Source of the DNA: Euptelea pleiosperma
Taxonomy: Eukaryota; Streptophyta; Magnoliopsida; Ranunculales; Eupteleaceae
Length of the DNA: 64,000 nt
NCBI GenBank assembly: GCA_035048495.1
Contig: CM068541.1
Location: 7,261,929-7,325,928, forward strand
Direction of reading: 5' to 3'
Shown here: positions 10,222-23,000 of the stretch, one piece after another
Layout: the number at the start of each line of letters is the position of its first letter
Position numbering within the stretch: position 1 is the first letter of the stretch
Made by a program: the position numbers and the translations under genes
The notes under the pieces: generated by a model
Databases searched by the model: none
What the model saw: only the letters and a program-made list of their open reading frames with translations
What the model was told of the DNA's origin: nothing

Positions 10222-10621
10222 CATGGTTTTAAAAACGGCCGTTTAAACGGTAACACCCCAAGCCCGTTTCCGTTTAAACCCGTTTTATCGGTTTTAAAAA
10301 AAACGGCCATTTTTTTTTGTTTTAACGGCAGTTAAAATCGTTTAAACAGCCGTTTAATTTCAAAAAATTTTGTAAAAAAATCGACCATTAAAACCGTTTA
10401 ATTCCTTTAAAATCAGTTAAATTCCATTTTTTTTTAATTTTCAAATTTCGAAATTTGAATTTCAGCGCCACTTTTTCCGTTTTTTTCCGTTAAAATCGTT
10501 AAAACCCGTTTAATTCCATTTTTTCCCATTTTTGCCCCTGACCGTTTCAATCCGTTTTAACGGCCATTTAAACAGTAACACCAGTCCGTTTAACCGTTAA
10601 AACGGCCTCCTTTAAACCTTG
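10222..10621. mobile_element. Non-autonomous hAT-like MITE with perfect 8-bp target duplication
   Basis: A 400-bp element starting CATGGTTTTAAAAACGG and ending CTCCTTTAAACCTTG, flanked exactly by CTTTAATC (10214-10221 and 10622-10629). The ends (CA[A/T]GGTTTAAA) and the 8-bp duplication fit hAT elements. The interior is made of CGTTTAA words. It interrupts a LINE fragment. Confidence 0.8.
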
Positions 10622-10629
10622 CTTTAATC

Positions 10630-10762
10630 ATCATTTCCACAGTATATACTTGCAAAAAATGCCATTGAAGACCAAAACTTCTTTTCATTGAATTTACGAC
10701 AACCAAATCCATTAAATGATTGTTATTACATTACAGTTATACTGCTCACTTTCACCTTAGTG
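10630..10762. other. Short 3' flank of the minus-strand gene
   Basis: AT-rich sequence just beyond the stop codon of the minus-strand gene, presumably its 3' untranslated region. The gene's poly(A) site cannot be placed. Confidence 0.35.
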
Positions 10763-13700
10763 TCAGCCATATAATGCTTGCCATGGCTCCTGGGATTCCC
10801 TTGTTATCTCAGTTGGATTCCTACTCATTCTGTCTTTTGAGAAGCACAAACCGACATTGCTTGCCAAGAACTCTCCCATCTCATACAGTGCCTGGTAAGA
10901 ACGATGGGCAAAATCAGATGGTTTATACGAGTAAAAGTAACAACAAAAACTGCAGCAGCGGCAGCTTCAGAAATTATTTAATTGAGTACCATCCAAAAGG
11001 AATGCATAAGAAATAATCCAAGTATGTGTTCATTATTTTTAATACTTACCTTTTTTTATTGTTGTGACACACAGCAGAAACCAACCGAACAATGGCTCGC
11101 CTGTCATCTTTCGAGTCTAATACATGCTATAAGTGGAATAAAGAAGAGGAAGACAGCCTAGATGCCAACACCAGCATTGGTTTACGGTAGGACAAGGATC
11201 CCGTCACACAGAGCGGGCTGGAATAGGTTTTAGGGACTACCTAACCTTCGTGGACTAAAACCACAACATTCCATCTACTTGTGGCAAGGTTCACAACAGG
11301 AAGAAGAGCCATTTGTGAGAGGGTTATGAGGTGGGATTCCTATGTCAGCTACTTAAAGCATTATTATTTGGGTAAATGAGTATCATCCAAGGGCTCTCAA
11401 ACTACAGGGTTGACACAAAAGTTCAGAAATAATGCACAAGCCTTTGTTACCTGAGAGGCCTCTTGTCACCAAATTTATTCCAATGGACAGGTTACTGTGC
11501 TACTGCTTATAGTCTTGTTATGCTTAATGATTTGACTTGTTTGGGTTATGGAAATGTCACAAATATGACTGGCTTATGAACCTTCCGAAATTAACAAAGC
11601 CATCAGAGCTATAAATTGTACCAACTTTTCAATATTTTATCAATTTTCAACCCAAATCCAGATTTTACTACACTTCTCCAAGGAAAAGGTTATACTACCC
11701 TTAAAAATTGTACAAATGTAAAAAAAAATGGCGAACACAATTTTGAAGCTTTAAAAAATGAAGCAATATGTGGAGAATATTTATGAAAGGTTTAGGAAAG
11801 TCAAATTTCTTGGAGGGTCCCTATCTTGTGTCTAGTTTGAGTTCAAGTAGGTTTAGAACTCCAGGGCTGTTGGCCAGCAACATATAATACCTATATACTC
11901 TAATTCTTTTTACCTGTTGAAGAAGAATTTTTTTAGTTTTAATACTTTTTATGGTAGCAATGCTGCTTTGCTAGTGTGATGTCCCAATTTTAATAAGTGA
12001 TTTCAACTGAATGGCGTGATGCCTCTCCCTCCATTGGGTCATTCATCAACTTATCTTTGCGCCCATAGGAGTGGTAAGATCCTTCCACCACAATTCCATC
12101 CATTTCTCTTCCCTTTCTTCAATACTCTTCTTTTTAGGCTGTATGGTGATCAACAAAATTTTTTACAGAAAAAGGATTTGTATATCAAAAGGTGTTGCTA
12201 CAGAAAAAGTTTTATGACATTTATGGATCGTTATCCATGGACCCACCTTTTTTGCACTAATAATTTCACTAATGCTCTCGGGCGAGAATCCAACGGTGGT
12301 TGTACATGCTGAGCTGGCATTCACTTTTTGCCAAAGCACAACCACCGTTGGATTCTCGGAATCCACGCCCAAGAGTGTTAGTGAAATTATTAGCGCAAAA
12401 AAGTGAGCCCATCGAGTCTGGTCAGACATTTACGTGCAAAAATCATTTCTAGAAAACTTCTTCAAGACAACCATACAGAGCCTTTTTTTTTTTTACTGTT
12501 TTACAACATCAATACGACCATCCCTTAGTCCCTAACCTGTAGCATTCAGAAACCCAAAATCCTTGGAACCCAAATTTACTCATCAACATTAACTTTCAAA
12601 TTCCCATCCTATAACAAGTTCTAAACCTTCTAAGTTTTCTTCTTCAGCATTGCAATTGTCCTGCATCAATTTCGGGGATTAAAGATGTTGACGTACATTA
12701 GGAAGTTCCTATATAAAGACATCGTCATATCATTTTTCCTGTGTTACTTTGATCCTAATCCTTCAGACCTAGATACAAGGCCATTTTTTTACTTTAATAG
12801 GCACATTTTCTGTAAATGGATGAAGAATAAATACCTCAAGGTCTTCATCTGTAGTTTTTTTGGACTGATGCCAACCTCTTGGTCCAATGAGAAGGACAGT
12901 CGGCAGCTTCAAGATATGGACCAACTGAAGCAAGCAGGCCAAAGGTTCATAACGAATCAGCAACGACGATGGTGGCTTGTGGATTCCGGCAACCATGGCC
13001 TGAGTGAAGTCTGTTGTTGGTCCTATATGGGTTCCATGAAGTGTAACCTTTTTGTTATCCATTGTTGGATTTGCCATTTCCCCGCTAAGCTTAGATGCCG
13101 GCACAATGAACGGGAGTATGACTGTGGGCATAGGGGAAGAATTTTCTGCGGTGATTGATGCCAATACTTCATTAACGGCACATGCAACAACTGGTGGCTC
13201 ATAATTTTGCAGCAGCAACACAGAAACCTGAAAAGATCAAAACATTTTGTTGAGATGTGCTCAAATGACAAAAAATTTGAATTACAATCATGGAATACCT
13301 ACTTTAAAAGTGGTTTAAGACAAAAGTTTTTGAAATGGAAGACCAATATTTATAGGTTGGAGATGATCAGCCAATTAAAATTGACAACCAGGAGATACCT
13401 TGAAGTGACCAATTTCGTTACCTTAGTTGTTTTATTCATAAGGAAGGAGAGATTGAGGAGGATGTTACCCATAGAATTAGAGTAGGGTGGCCGTGGAGAT
13501 GGATGCTATGTGATCGAAGGGGAGGATACTCGAGCCAAATCTACTTCGGTGATTGCTGGGCACGGGCCACCCACTAGTCTATATAACAAGTGACAGTGAT
13601 TGTCTTCCCACTTATACCCCCTCTTATAGGCTTCAATAAAGAAGGGCTGAGATATTTGATCTTATCCCCAACTTGAGGGTGGATCTCAGCCACTCACCCG

Positions 13701-15881
13701 ATTTTGGAAAACATAAGGGGGGAGAAGAGTCACAGATTCGGTTGATTCTGATCCTAGCGTGTTCAGTGTAGAGCTAGCGGAAAAACTTGTCAGGGGCGAG
13801 CTTGAGAAGGGGCCTTGAGAATTGGTGTGCTACTCAGGTTCTATCCATGAAGGACAATTGCAGATTGAGGAGGATTTTTCGTCTGGATTTTAGGGTCTCT
13901 GGTTGGGTGTTGGAAAAGGTGATGGGTTTTGGGATGTTCCTAGGTTTGTCATACCAAGGGCATGAAGAGGAGTTTATCTATTCAGAGCCATTGAGAAGGA
14001 TCGGTTGGATCAAATCCCAGTAGGGGAAGTTGAGCTACCTTTGGAGGTTGAATCAGAGCAGTTGCAGGTCTCAGGGGGGGCAGGCAGATATGTTATTTGC
14101 AGCAGGGAAAGTTTCTGGTAAGGGGTAGCTGCTGGGGTCAGATAATGTAGCTTGTTCTCACCATGTGGATTCAGGGTAGATGGTGGTAACAAATGAGGAG
14201 CCTGTTGTCATGGGCTTATTTGTAATATTATATTTTGCGTGGGTCTCTATGTAATTATGAGAATAGTTCTTATAATATAAATAATGGTGAAATCATGGAG
14301 CTCATTATGCTCTATACGATTATACCCTTTCTCCCCTATTCTCTTCTCTAACCCCAAACCTTCTTCTCTTCTCTATTTCTCTCACACTGGTTACAATCAT
14401 GTGTTCCAACATTTCATACATGAAGAGAGCTCTAGGGGGTGATTTTACATAACTCTTTTTGGTTGCTTTTCTGATGCTATTGAGAGCACCTTCTCTTCTC
14501 CTTAGTGTTTCTAGTTCTATATATCTTTGTATTTAGGGAATTAACTTATTAAATTAAATCCTCGCTTAGTCAAGTACAAAGTACAAATTATTGTTGCACA
14601 TCTCCACTATCCAATCAATGGAGTTAATTCTTGGTCACCAGGGCTAGTGACCCATGTTGGTCACTAGCCTCTCTACTTGACAAGTATCCCTGACAACAAC
14701 TGTTTTCTGAAAAAGTTTAAATTTCAAAAATTTAAAACAGAGGTACTTGTCAAGTGGAGAGGTGCTAGTTACCAACATGGGTGACTAAAAATGACTCCAA
14801 TCCCGTGAGCTATTATCCAATCCAAGGGTCAGTTCTTCAATAAATTGGTCCAAAAGAGAACTCTAGGGGGTGATTTTGCGTAACTCTTTTTAGTTGCTTT
14901 TCTAATGCTATTTTTTTTTTGATAAGTAAGCTTTTCTAATGCTATTGAGACCACCTTCTCTTCTCCTTAGTCTTCCTTGGTCTATATATCTTTGTATTTA
15001 GGGAATTACCTTATAAAAAAAATCCTCGTTTAGTCAAGTACGAAGTACAAATTATTGTTGCACATCTCCACTATCCAATCAATGGAGTCCATTCTTCGTC
15101 ACCAGGCTAGTGAATCTCCAATTGACAGTTATCCCTAACAACAACTGTTTTCTGAAAAAGTTTAAATTTCAAAGATGTAAAACAGTGGTACTTGTCAGGT
15201 GGAGAGGTGCTAGTTACCAACAAGGGCGACTAAAAATGACTCCAATCCCATGAGCTATTATCCAATCCAAGGGTCAGTTCTTCAATAAATTGGTCCAGAG
15301 ATACGAATGTGCAACAACCACGTAACGATAAAAGCACGCTTAAAATAAAAAAAGAACTGATACAAACAGTGATCAATATATATTTTGATAGGCAAGTGGG
15401 TTTCGAAGCCAAGTCGTTGTATCAACACTCACAATGTTACCAACTTACCGATCAAAAAAAAATGTTACCAACTTAGCTTCAATCCCATTAACAATAATCT
15501 GAAGCTTTTCGAATGAAACGCAAATCTTTTAACTTCTCAGAAGAAATGAAATCGATTGAAGAAAATCAAGAGTACCTGAGGGAAGCCCTGATGATCAATA
15601 AAGTGAACTACGTTGCCCGAAGCCTTGCAATCTTTGATTCCGTATTTCTCTAACGACAGCTCGAACGAAGTTTCTCTGCAAATCATAAATAAAAGAAATC
15701 TTCAAATCAGATTGTTGAGTTTGTTTGTTGATGAGAGGAGAATAGGGTTTCGATCTAAGGAAAAGATAACTTACGTTCTCTGGAGTGGAGAATTAGGGTT
15801 TGGCTGCAGCGCATCTGAGATTGCAGGGCCGATGCCTTCGGCGTCTCTGAAAAGGAAAATAAGCTTCGAAGCTACTTTCAT
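10763..15881 (-). CDS. Conserved plant protein of unknown function, 242 aa, four exons
   Basis: Exons (minus order): 15775-15881, 15576-15675, 12835-13227, 10763-10891. All junctions are GT-AG and frames join without a break, giving 242 codons plus TGA. The protein starts MKVASKLIFLFRDAEGIG, continues through LSLEKYGIKD and HFIDHQGFPQ, and a middle part with LLLQNYEPPVVACAVNE and LPTVLLIGPRG, and ends SQEPWQALYG. I believe close homologues exist across land plants but cannot name a function. There is no signal peptide or membrane helix. A soluble alpha/beta protein seems likely, and a distant resemblance to proteasome assembly chaperone 1 is speculation. Intron 2 (2.3 kb) and intron 3 (1.9 kb) are loaded with transposon debris, and the final exon is easily missed. 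The start was chosen as the first ATG of an intact exon close to a TC-rich leader. The gene is divergent from ALG5. Confidence 0.78.
12222..12412. mobile_element. Palindromic MITE in intron 3
   Basis: Arms of about 65-70 bp: left TTTTTTGCACTAATAATTTC through GAGAATCCAACGGTGGTTGT, and right ACAACCACCGTTGGATTCTC through GAAATTATTAGCGCAAAAAA, around a loop of about 35 bp. The type of element is undetermined. Confidence 0.6.
13400..13525 (+). pseudogene. LINE reverse-transcriptase fragment
   Basis: Reads 'FRYLSCFIHKEGEIEEDVTH' then 'RIRVGW', the motif of the C-terminal part of plant L1-type reverse transcriptases (FRYLGSxI...DVxHRIxxGW). It is only about 40 codons and lies in antisense orientation within intron 2 of the minus-strand gene. 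It is adjacent to the element at 13560-13720. Confidence 0.62.
13560..13720 (-). mobile_element. CTAGTGGGTGGCC-family element, minus copy
   Basis: On the minus strand it reads GGGTGAGTGGCTGAGATCCA, then ATAAGATC, CTTGTTATATAGACTAGTGG and GTGGCCCGTGCCC. Here the family's 3' end (TTGTTATATAG) runs directly into another 5' end (CTAGTGGGTGGCC), a head-to-tail arrangement. Compare 8702-8843 and 32660-32830. Confidence 0.5.
14423..15300 (+). repeat. Tandem duplication, two units of about 440 bp
   Basis: Unit 1 (about 14423-14851) and unit 2 (about 14858-15297) both run from AACTCTAGGGGGTGATTTT-type sequence to GGGTCAGTTCTTCAATAAAT. Both contain ATATATCTTTGTATTTAGGG and CACATCTCCACTATCCAATC. Each unit carries a palindrome, GTGACCCATGTTGGTCACTAG...CTAGTTACCAACATGGGTGAC, which is better preserved in unit 1. 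The array lies in intron 2 of the minus-strand gene. Confidence 0.78.
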
Positions 15882-16086
15882 ATTTTCTCTCTCTCCGACT
15901 CTCTTCCTCTGTCGAATGAAGAAAGATCAATGGCGGAAAATGTAGAGCGTAACCTAGTGCCATTTGTTTATTTAAGTTATTTTACAGTAGATCTAGTCGT
16001 ATGGACTCATCTGTACACGTCTCACACATGAGTGGCATAAAGGAAAGTTAAGGGTCGTGATCTAACAAGTCGTTAGGTCTAGCGAA

Positions 16087-16357
16087 TTTTGCTACTCACC
16101 GCTGCCATCTGGGCCAACTGACCGTCGCATGGATGTTTAGCCACCCCTTGGTAGACATTCCTACAAAAAGTAAGCTTGTTTGGTATTTTTAACCGTTGGA
16201 TTTAGTACCAAAACAAAAGTTAAATCCAACGGCTAGAATCACACTTAAAACAATAAAATCTAATGGATAGAAATTACCAATAAGGATATTTTTGGTGTGT
16301 GGGGTGGGCTAACATCCATGCGGTCAGTGGGCCCAGAGGTAGCCATGAGTAGCAAAA
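16087..16357. mobile_element. Foldback MITE, outer-arm type 3, between divergent genes
   Basis: Left end TTTTGCTACTCACCGCTGCC, right end GTAGCCATGAGTAGCAAAA. The arms continue through GGGCC...CTGACCG and the core ATCCAACGG. It sits between the divergent start codons at 15881 and 17011, so it could influence either promoter. Confidence 0.68.
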
Positions 16358-17010
16358 GCCACTATACCTGATGCTTTGGCGTCAGGTCTACCATGTTACA
16401 TCTTTATCCAAATTTTCTAACAAGCTATGCCTATGCGAGATCCAAGATATCCATGCAATGCTGTATGTGCCACTGTCATACTTATGTTTTGCCCACCCTT
16501 TGGTGGACCTACAGAGTACACTATTAGAGGTCGCTGACTGTATGGATGTTTGGCCAGTCCCTTCGATCAGTGGTCGCCAAGAGTAGTAGACACGTTGCAC
16601 ATAATTCCCGGTGGAACCGAAGTTCTTCGTAGCCGCATCAAAGGCTGATCTTAAAGCACTTGTACAGGGACCTCGATGTCCTTATCAATGATGTTGCTGA
16701 CATGTTAGCTTCCACGGGTAAAAATAACATAGCTTGGCCCACCATAGCAGATTCACCATTTTTTACCAATCGGATGCTCCATACTGCACTATCCAACGAT
16801 TCCACGGTGCTTAGGCATATCACATAACAACTCCACTAACACTGAATCGAGGGGATGTATTGCGCACCCTGAGTATTTTAGCTTCAAAACACGAATGGCT
16901 TAATCAAAACTTCAAAACACCCCATCTATGTTTCGTTGCTACGACCGAGGGCGCCGCGCGACTTAGAGCGAATCGCTGTATTTGCACCGAACATGTACTT
17001 GCTATGGACG
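16358..17010. other. Intergenic and upstream region of ALG5
   Basis: Contains a half copy of a type 1 foldback arm (about 16500-16560, CACTATTAGAGGTCGCTGAC and ATGGATGTTTGGCC). From about 16860 to 17010 the sequence becomes GC-richer and is the likely leader region of ALG5. I see no convincing TATA box. Confidence 0.45.
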
Positions 17011-17047
17011 ATGGCCGAGCTCCTCGTCCTCCCAGTACTGGTTTTCT

Positions 17048-17080
<33 letters not shown>

Positions 17081-20000
17081 GAATCCTAATCGAAGTATTT
17101 CCTCTTGGTAACAATCACTCTTGCCAATTAATCTGCTACAGGTCGTGATATTAGGGTTCGTCATAGCGATTTTCTTCGAAGCATTCAGAAGAAGATGTAA
17201 TCGTGTGTAAGTCGTGATCAGAATCCTAATTTCTTATAATTTCAGTTCATAGATTTATCTCATTTCCTGAAAAATTTAATCTTTTCAGTCTCAACGAGGC
17301 TCATCCGTATTTCGAGGATCCCAATTCGTTGAAACAGGTAATATTGCATCTCCTCTGATTTTTTTTGCGAGACTGCCTGATAGTAATGGACTAGAGATTT
17401 TAGGGATTTGTTTTGGTTGTTTGATGTTAAGATTGATTTCAATAGATTTGGTTTTTCCTATTAATTTACTAGCTAAAGGTCGTGTTTGATTGCCAATTTT
17501 CCCTTGTTTGATAGCCATTTTAAATTGGGGAAATTTTCCCAAGAAAATGTGATTTTCCCATCCTAGCGTGGAATTCATTTCCACGAAAATTCACCCTTAT
17601 TTTCTCACATAATTGAAAATTGCATATTTTCTCGGGTGCAATCAAACAGCCTTTTGATGTGTATTTTCCCGAATGAAAATTTTCTCAGAATGAATTTGAT
17701 AAATATCTGAGTGATTATATATTGGAAATATTGTTTTGGAACACATTTGCTGCACCAACTACTGTGCTAAGGGGCTGAAATTCAAACTAGGAAGTAGGAA
17801 CTGTGACCAGTTGAACATAGAACTGAATCTTAGGTTCCCTTCTGTATAATTCGTATGGTATGGACTTTGGGGTATTTGGTTAGGGCCTTCAACTGAATGA
17901 TCAGAAATTCTAATTTCTGGAACTGAATCATGATTATCGTTTCAATGATATAATGAAAAGTCTAATTAGGTAGAGGTTTTTGGAAGTTTGTAATTATTGA
18001 AGGAGGCTCGTGGTTTCTGTTTAGTAGATACGCCGGCAAATGAATTAACAAAATAGAATAGAGGAGTTTAGTGTCGATTTGAATCTCTTGGATCTTCTCC
18101 GGTTCATATCTCTACATTCTTTTTACCCTGCATCAAGTGTTCGTCTTGTTTAAACCCTTGAAAACTCATGAACCTATTCTTTGAATGTGGTTTGAAAAAT
18201 ACATAGGAGTTAGGCAGCCAGTTTGTGAAACGAAGGGGTTCAGCCTTTAGATCAATTGGTTGTTACTCAATGATGCAGCCTTGAGGCTGTGCACTTGTCT
18301 CTTTTGATCCTGCTTTACTTACCCTAGGAAAAAGAATACAATCATCAACTACAGTAGGGAAGGATTACAATATTGTACTTTGTAAATTTAATATTTGTAA
18401 GGAAAAGTAATTGATACTCAATAAAAAACGTTTTAGGTTTATTGATTGTGATGGAAGCATTTGTTCCAGGTTCCATGCCCCTCGATCCTTGATCCGGCTG
18501 AGAAGTACATATCTTTGATAATTCCTGCATTCAATGAAGAGCATAGGCTTCCCGGAGCTCTTGACGAAACAATGAAGTAAGTTGATACATAATTAGTTTA
18601 ATCTTTGATAATTCCTGCATTTCCATGGACTGACTTTTTTACTGTTAGTAGCATCATTATCATCATTTTTAAGGATTTTAATGCTATCTCTCTGGGGAAA
18701 CAGGCCAATTAGTAAGAACCCTGGTACTTGATGAAATAGGATATTTTACTACTATTTACCTTAATTGCTAGTCAACGTCGTTGACTCACACAGAAATGTA
18801 GTATGCCTGTGAACGCATTAACCAACCATTGTCTCCTAATTAAAAGGACCAAAAGACCTCCAAAAAACTCGCAGTCTTCACCATTTATACTTCTCAAAAT
18901 ATTTCATACCTTAGTTGCAGGCACCTTCAACCCTAGGTGTTGCTACCGCTCCTGATTCCTAAAATAATTCAATTAAAACTGGTTCTGAACCACCGCTTCT
19001 CTGCTCTTGCACACAAGTTCTCTCTTGCTTCATGAAACTAATATCCATACTTCACAAGAAGAAAATGTGCGAGTTTTTTTGGCGTATTTTCCTCTTTAAA
19101 ATATAGAGCCAGTGGTTGGTTGATGAGATTCATAGCTGCTACATTTCCATGTGAGTTAACAACGTCGACAACCAATGGTCAAGGGGTGTCTTACTAAGAA
19201 ATTTAGGCCCCAATAGGTTTGATTAGAATTAATGAGGGTGTGGGGGAGGTGTAAGGGGTTGGGGTGTTGGTGCAACTAGGGCTTTGGAAAGGGAAAGGGG
19301 TACAATTGGGGTTTTGGGATGGAAAAGGGTTTGATTTAAAATAATAAATAAAAGTGAATAGTAATTGTGAATAGTACTCCGTGAACAGTAATTGTGAATA
19401 GTGCTTTATGAACAGTAGCTCGTGAATTGTAAAGGGAAAGAAAGTTACCTAGATTCACTCTATGGTTTTAGGGATGGGGTAGGGCACGATTAGGGTTTAG
19501 GGTTTAGATTGTTATGGTTAGGGTTTAAAGGGTTGAATCAGATCAAATAAAAGTAAAGAAGAATAGAGAATCAAGATGGAGAAGATAATGGAAGAGAAGA
19601 GAACAGAAAATTACCTTTTATTCACACTAAGAAAAATGGCTTCACACATGATTCTTTCACACGAGATTTCTCCAAAGCTGAGTTCTTCAATTTTTCATTT
19701 ATCATTAATAAAATTACAGCAATGGGAGTTTTTATATTAACTTTGAAACCTAAATCTAATATGGACCATCCAAAATAACTAAAGACATCTAACGGTTGAA
19801 ATAAAATACAGCCCACTTAAGCAAATAAGCAATTACAATGAGACCCAAAACTATTAAAGTATTGCTAAGACACTCAAAAAACAATAATAAAATACGAACT
19901 AACAACTAAAACCAACTAAAATTAACAACTAAGTCCTTATTGCAGCTCATATGCATCTTTCCAATGTGGAGCCTTCAAGATGTTATGCATATGGGGTCTT

Positions 20001-23000
20001 CTGCTCCCAATGTCACCTAGAACTAGAATTGGGGCCCAAATAGAAGTCATCAAACCACAATGACAGTGTTACGGCTCCAGTTCTCCTCCTTTGGTACAAA
20101 GGTAGGATGTTGATGTCCTCATCATTTATTTTCAGTATAGCTGTTTTGTTTATGCTCTATTTCTTTTTTCCTCACTTTGTAACATAAAGTTTTCTTCCTA
20201 AATTATTATTAGATGAAGGTGAGGTTTAGTGGAATGACACATTTTTATTTTTATTTCTAAATTTGTTATTGTAATGCTTAGTATTCATTAAGTAATTCTA
20301 CTAATGACCATTGAAAAGAGATGTGATAAGCATGATCATATCTGAATCTCTACTTTGTAGTTATCTCCAGCAACGTGCGGCAAAGGACAAGTCCTTTTCT
20401 TACGAGGTATGATTGTATTTGTAGTGCATTGAAATGAATGTCACAAATAGGAGGATACATTATGTCACAGTTATATGCTTAAATGGTACTAATATCATGA
20501 TGGTGACAATGCAATTCAGATGATACATGTACATTTCTTGCCTATACTATAATTACAAAAAAATTAGATATGAAATCTCGCTGCCTAAAGAACTAAGCAG
20601 ATATAGGTATCTCCATTGTAGTTTGTATGGATATGCAGGAAGGGGTGCTCCTAGGTGTGTGTAGGGACCCGGTTGAAGTGTAACGATCATACGTCTGTAA
20701 TGGTTAGTACCATAGTGACAAGAGATGAGATGTGATGTTTGCTTTATGGAGCAGCATTTCCATCTCCATAGAACATTTTGCTTGCAAATGGGTTTTTAAG
20801 TTTAGACATGCTAATATTATGCATAAATGTGAACTACATTGTTACCTAAAAAAATGTATATTTTCGCTTTGTGAAATTATATATGGCATGAACTTTATGA
20901 CAGTGACCGTGCTATTCATATTGAGACATCTAGAGTTCTAGCCTATTCCGATGTTAGTCCCTATGCAACAAGGAGATGGTACTTTTATTGTTTTTCGCGT
21001 GTTGGACACATCGACACACACGTGTCCACGCATCCCGATACACATCCTGGCATGTGCACTAGTCACCCTTTATTTGAATGATTTGTCTATTAAAGAAATG
21101 ATTTCTAAAAGAGGATTGGTGTGTTCTATCCTCGTACAGTACTTTGTGAAGTTGTTAAACACAGCTATTTTGGTTTGATAGTCTTCCCTCTTAGAAATCT
21201 TCTTATAAAATATTATGTTATTAGATGGCTCCATGGCGTTTAGAGATGTTTCCTTTTACTTTTCTTATAATTCTTTCCTTATTTTATTTAAAAACGTTTG
21301 ATGTAAATATAAGTAAAATATTTAGTTATAATACATATGTATAGACACGTCTGCGTGTTGAGCTTTTTAATAAAGGCACTGTGTCAGGCACCTCATATCT
21401 GTGTCGGACACAGACACATGCGTCCATGTTATTGTCAGATAGCTATTCTGTAACAAATGATTCAGGTATTATAATTATTAGTTTTACTTATAAAAATCAA
21501 AACTCAGATATGAAACTTTGCTGCCTAACAAGCCAGGCAAAAAATACAGTTTTCTGTTGCAGTTGGATAGTGTCATACTATCAAGTGATGAAATGTAACA
21601 GTTTATTTACGAAGCTGCATAACTATCTTCGTAGGCCATTTTGTTTCCAATTGCTTCTAAGTTCAGACAAGCTTATATTACATATATAAATGTGTAAGTA
21701 GATACTTATCATTAAAAATGTGGAATTTCACTATGTTATTTTTATCTTTGCAGTTGTATCCATTTCTTTTATCAAGTTTTTTATTATTTTGGGTTTTAAA
21801 TAGCCTCTCATGTTAGTTTTAAGATATGTGCTTATTGCCCAATGTTTATATACTTGTTTTCCTTTTCAAAGTGAAATAAAATAAGTACTACTATTTTTGT
21901 GAGCTATTTTTTGTGTCAATGATATGGCAAGGATGAGGTTAGAGATTTGAAAATGGCAGATCCATGGATTCAATAGGGGAGATTGATGTAGGGGGAATTT
22001 GTATAGAGGTTAGGGGTTTGAAAGGTTATGTATCTACCTTTCCCTGGTCTTGCTGGGAAGTTTTTGACCATTTTCTTTTGGTTTAAGTTTTCAAACACAG
22101 CTATAGTTGTTTGATAGTCTTCCCTCTTATAAATTCACTATAATTATTATGGTATTGGATAGCTCAATGACATATAGGGACGTGTGTGCCGTGTCATTGT
22201 TACATAGAATATATTATATAACTAATATATTATAATATATGTGTCATTGGCTTTTTGAAGGTGCCGTGTCAGGTATCTCGTATATGTGTCCGACACCAAC
22301 ATACGTGTCTCTGTCATTGTTACAAAGAATATCACTCTTAGTATAGTCATGGAGGACTGGAGGAGAACAAGGTCCACTCTTTCACAGAATATATATATAT
22401 ATATATATATATATGGAAATATGGGTTTGATGGTGCTTAACCAATTACCTAGGTTGTTAATAATCTACGTACCTGCTTTTTTGTATAACATGATGTGCAA
22501 CTGTGCATGATAAACATAATCAAGTCATGTAGGAAATGCTTTTATTTCAAAGAGATCCTAGTACTGCTTTGCATTTTGATAAATGGATGATTCTTGAACA
22601 GGTGTTGATAGTTGATGACGGGAGTGCGGATGGTACGAACAGAATAGCTTTTGATTTTGTAAGGAAATACTCAATCAACAATGTAAGGGTTATTCTTCTT
22701 GGAAGAAATCATGGCAAAGGGGAAGCTATCAGAAAAGTGAGTCTATCTAAACCCTTCATTTGCACATAATTATGAGCAGATCATCCAACTTCCTATTGTG
22801 GACCAAACGGATTGTTTCACTGTGGGCTCCTACTGTGATGCTCTTGCTTTAGGTTCTGTAAAAATTTAAGTCTGAATAGTCTTAATTCTACTCTTTGTTA
22901 ATGTTGAAGGTGTTATGATCTCTTTTGCCACTTTAGTACTCCTATGTGTTTTTTTTATCATATAAAACAACAATTGATTGAAGCTCTTCCACCCTGCGAA

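Noticed and set aside
14210..14410. Possible LTR end (TATAAATAATGG-like box and CT-rich tail)
   Set aside because: No matching partner LTR, no TG...CA borders and no primer-binding site could be found; left unannotated.
19490..19530. Telomere-like TTTAGGG units
   Set aside because: Only a few imperfect units inside a transposon-like repeat; not an interstitial telomere array.
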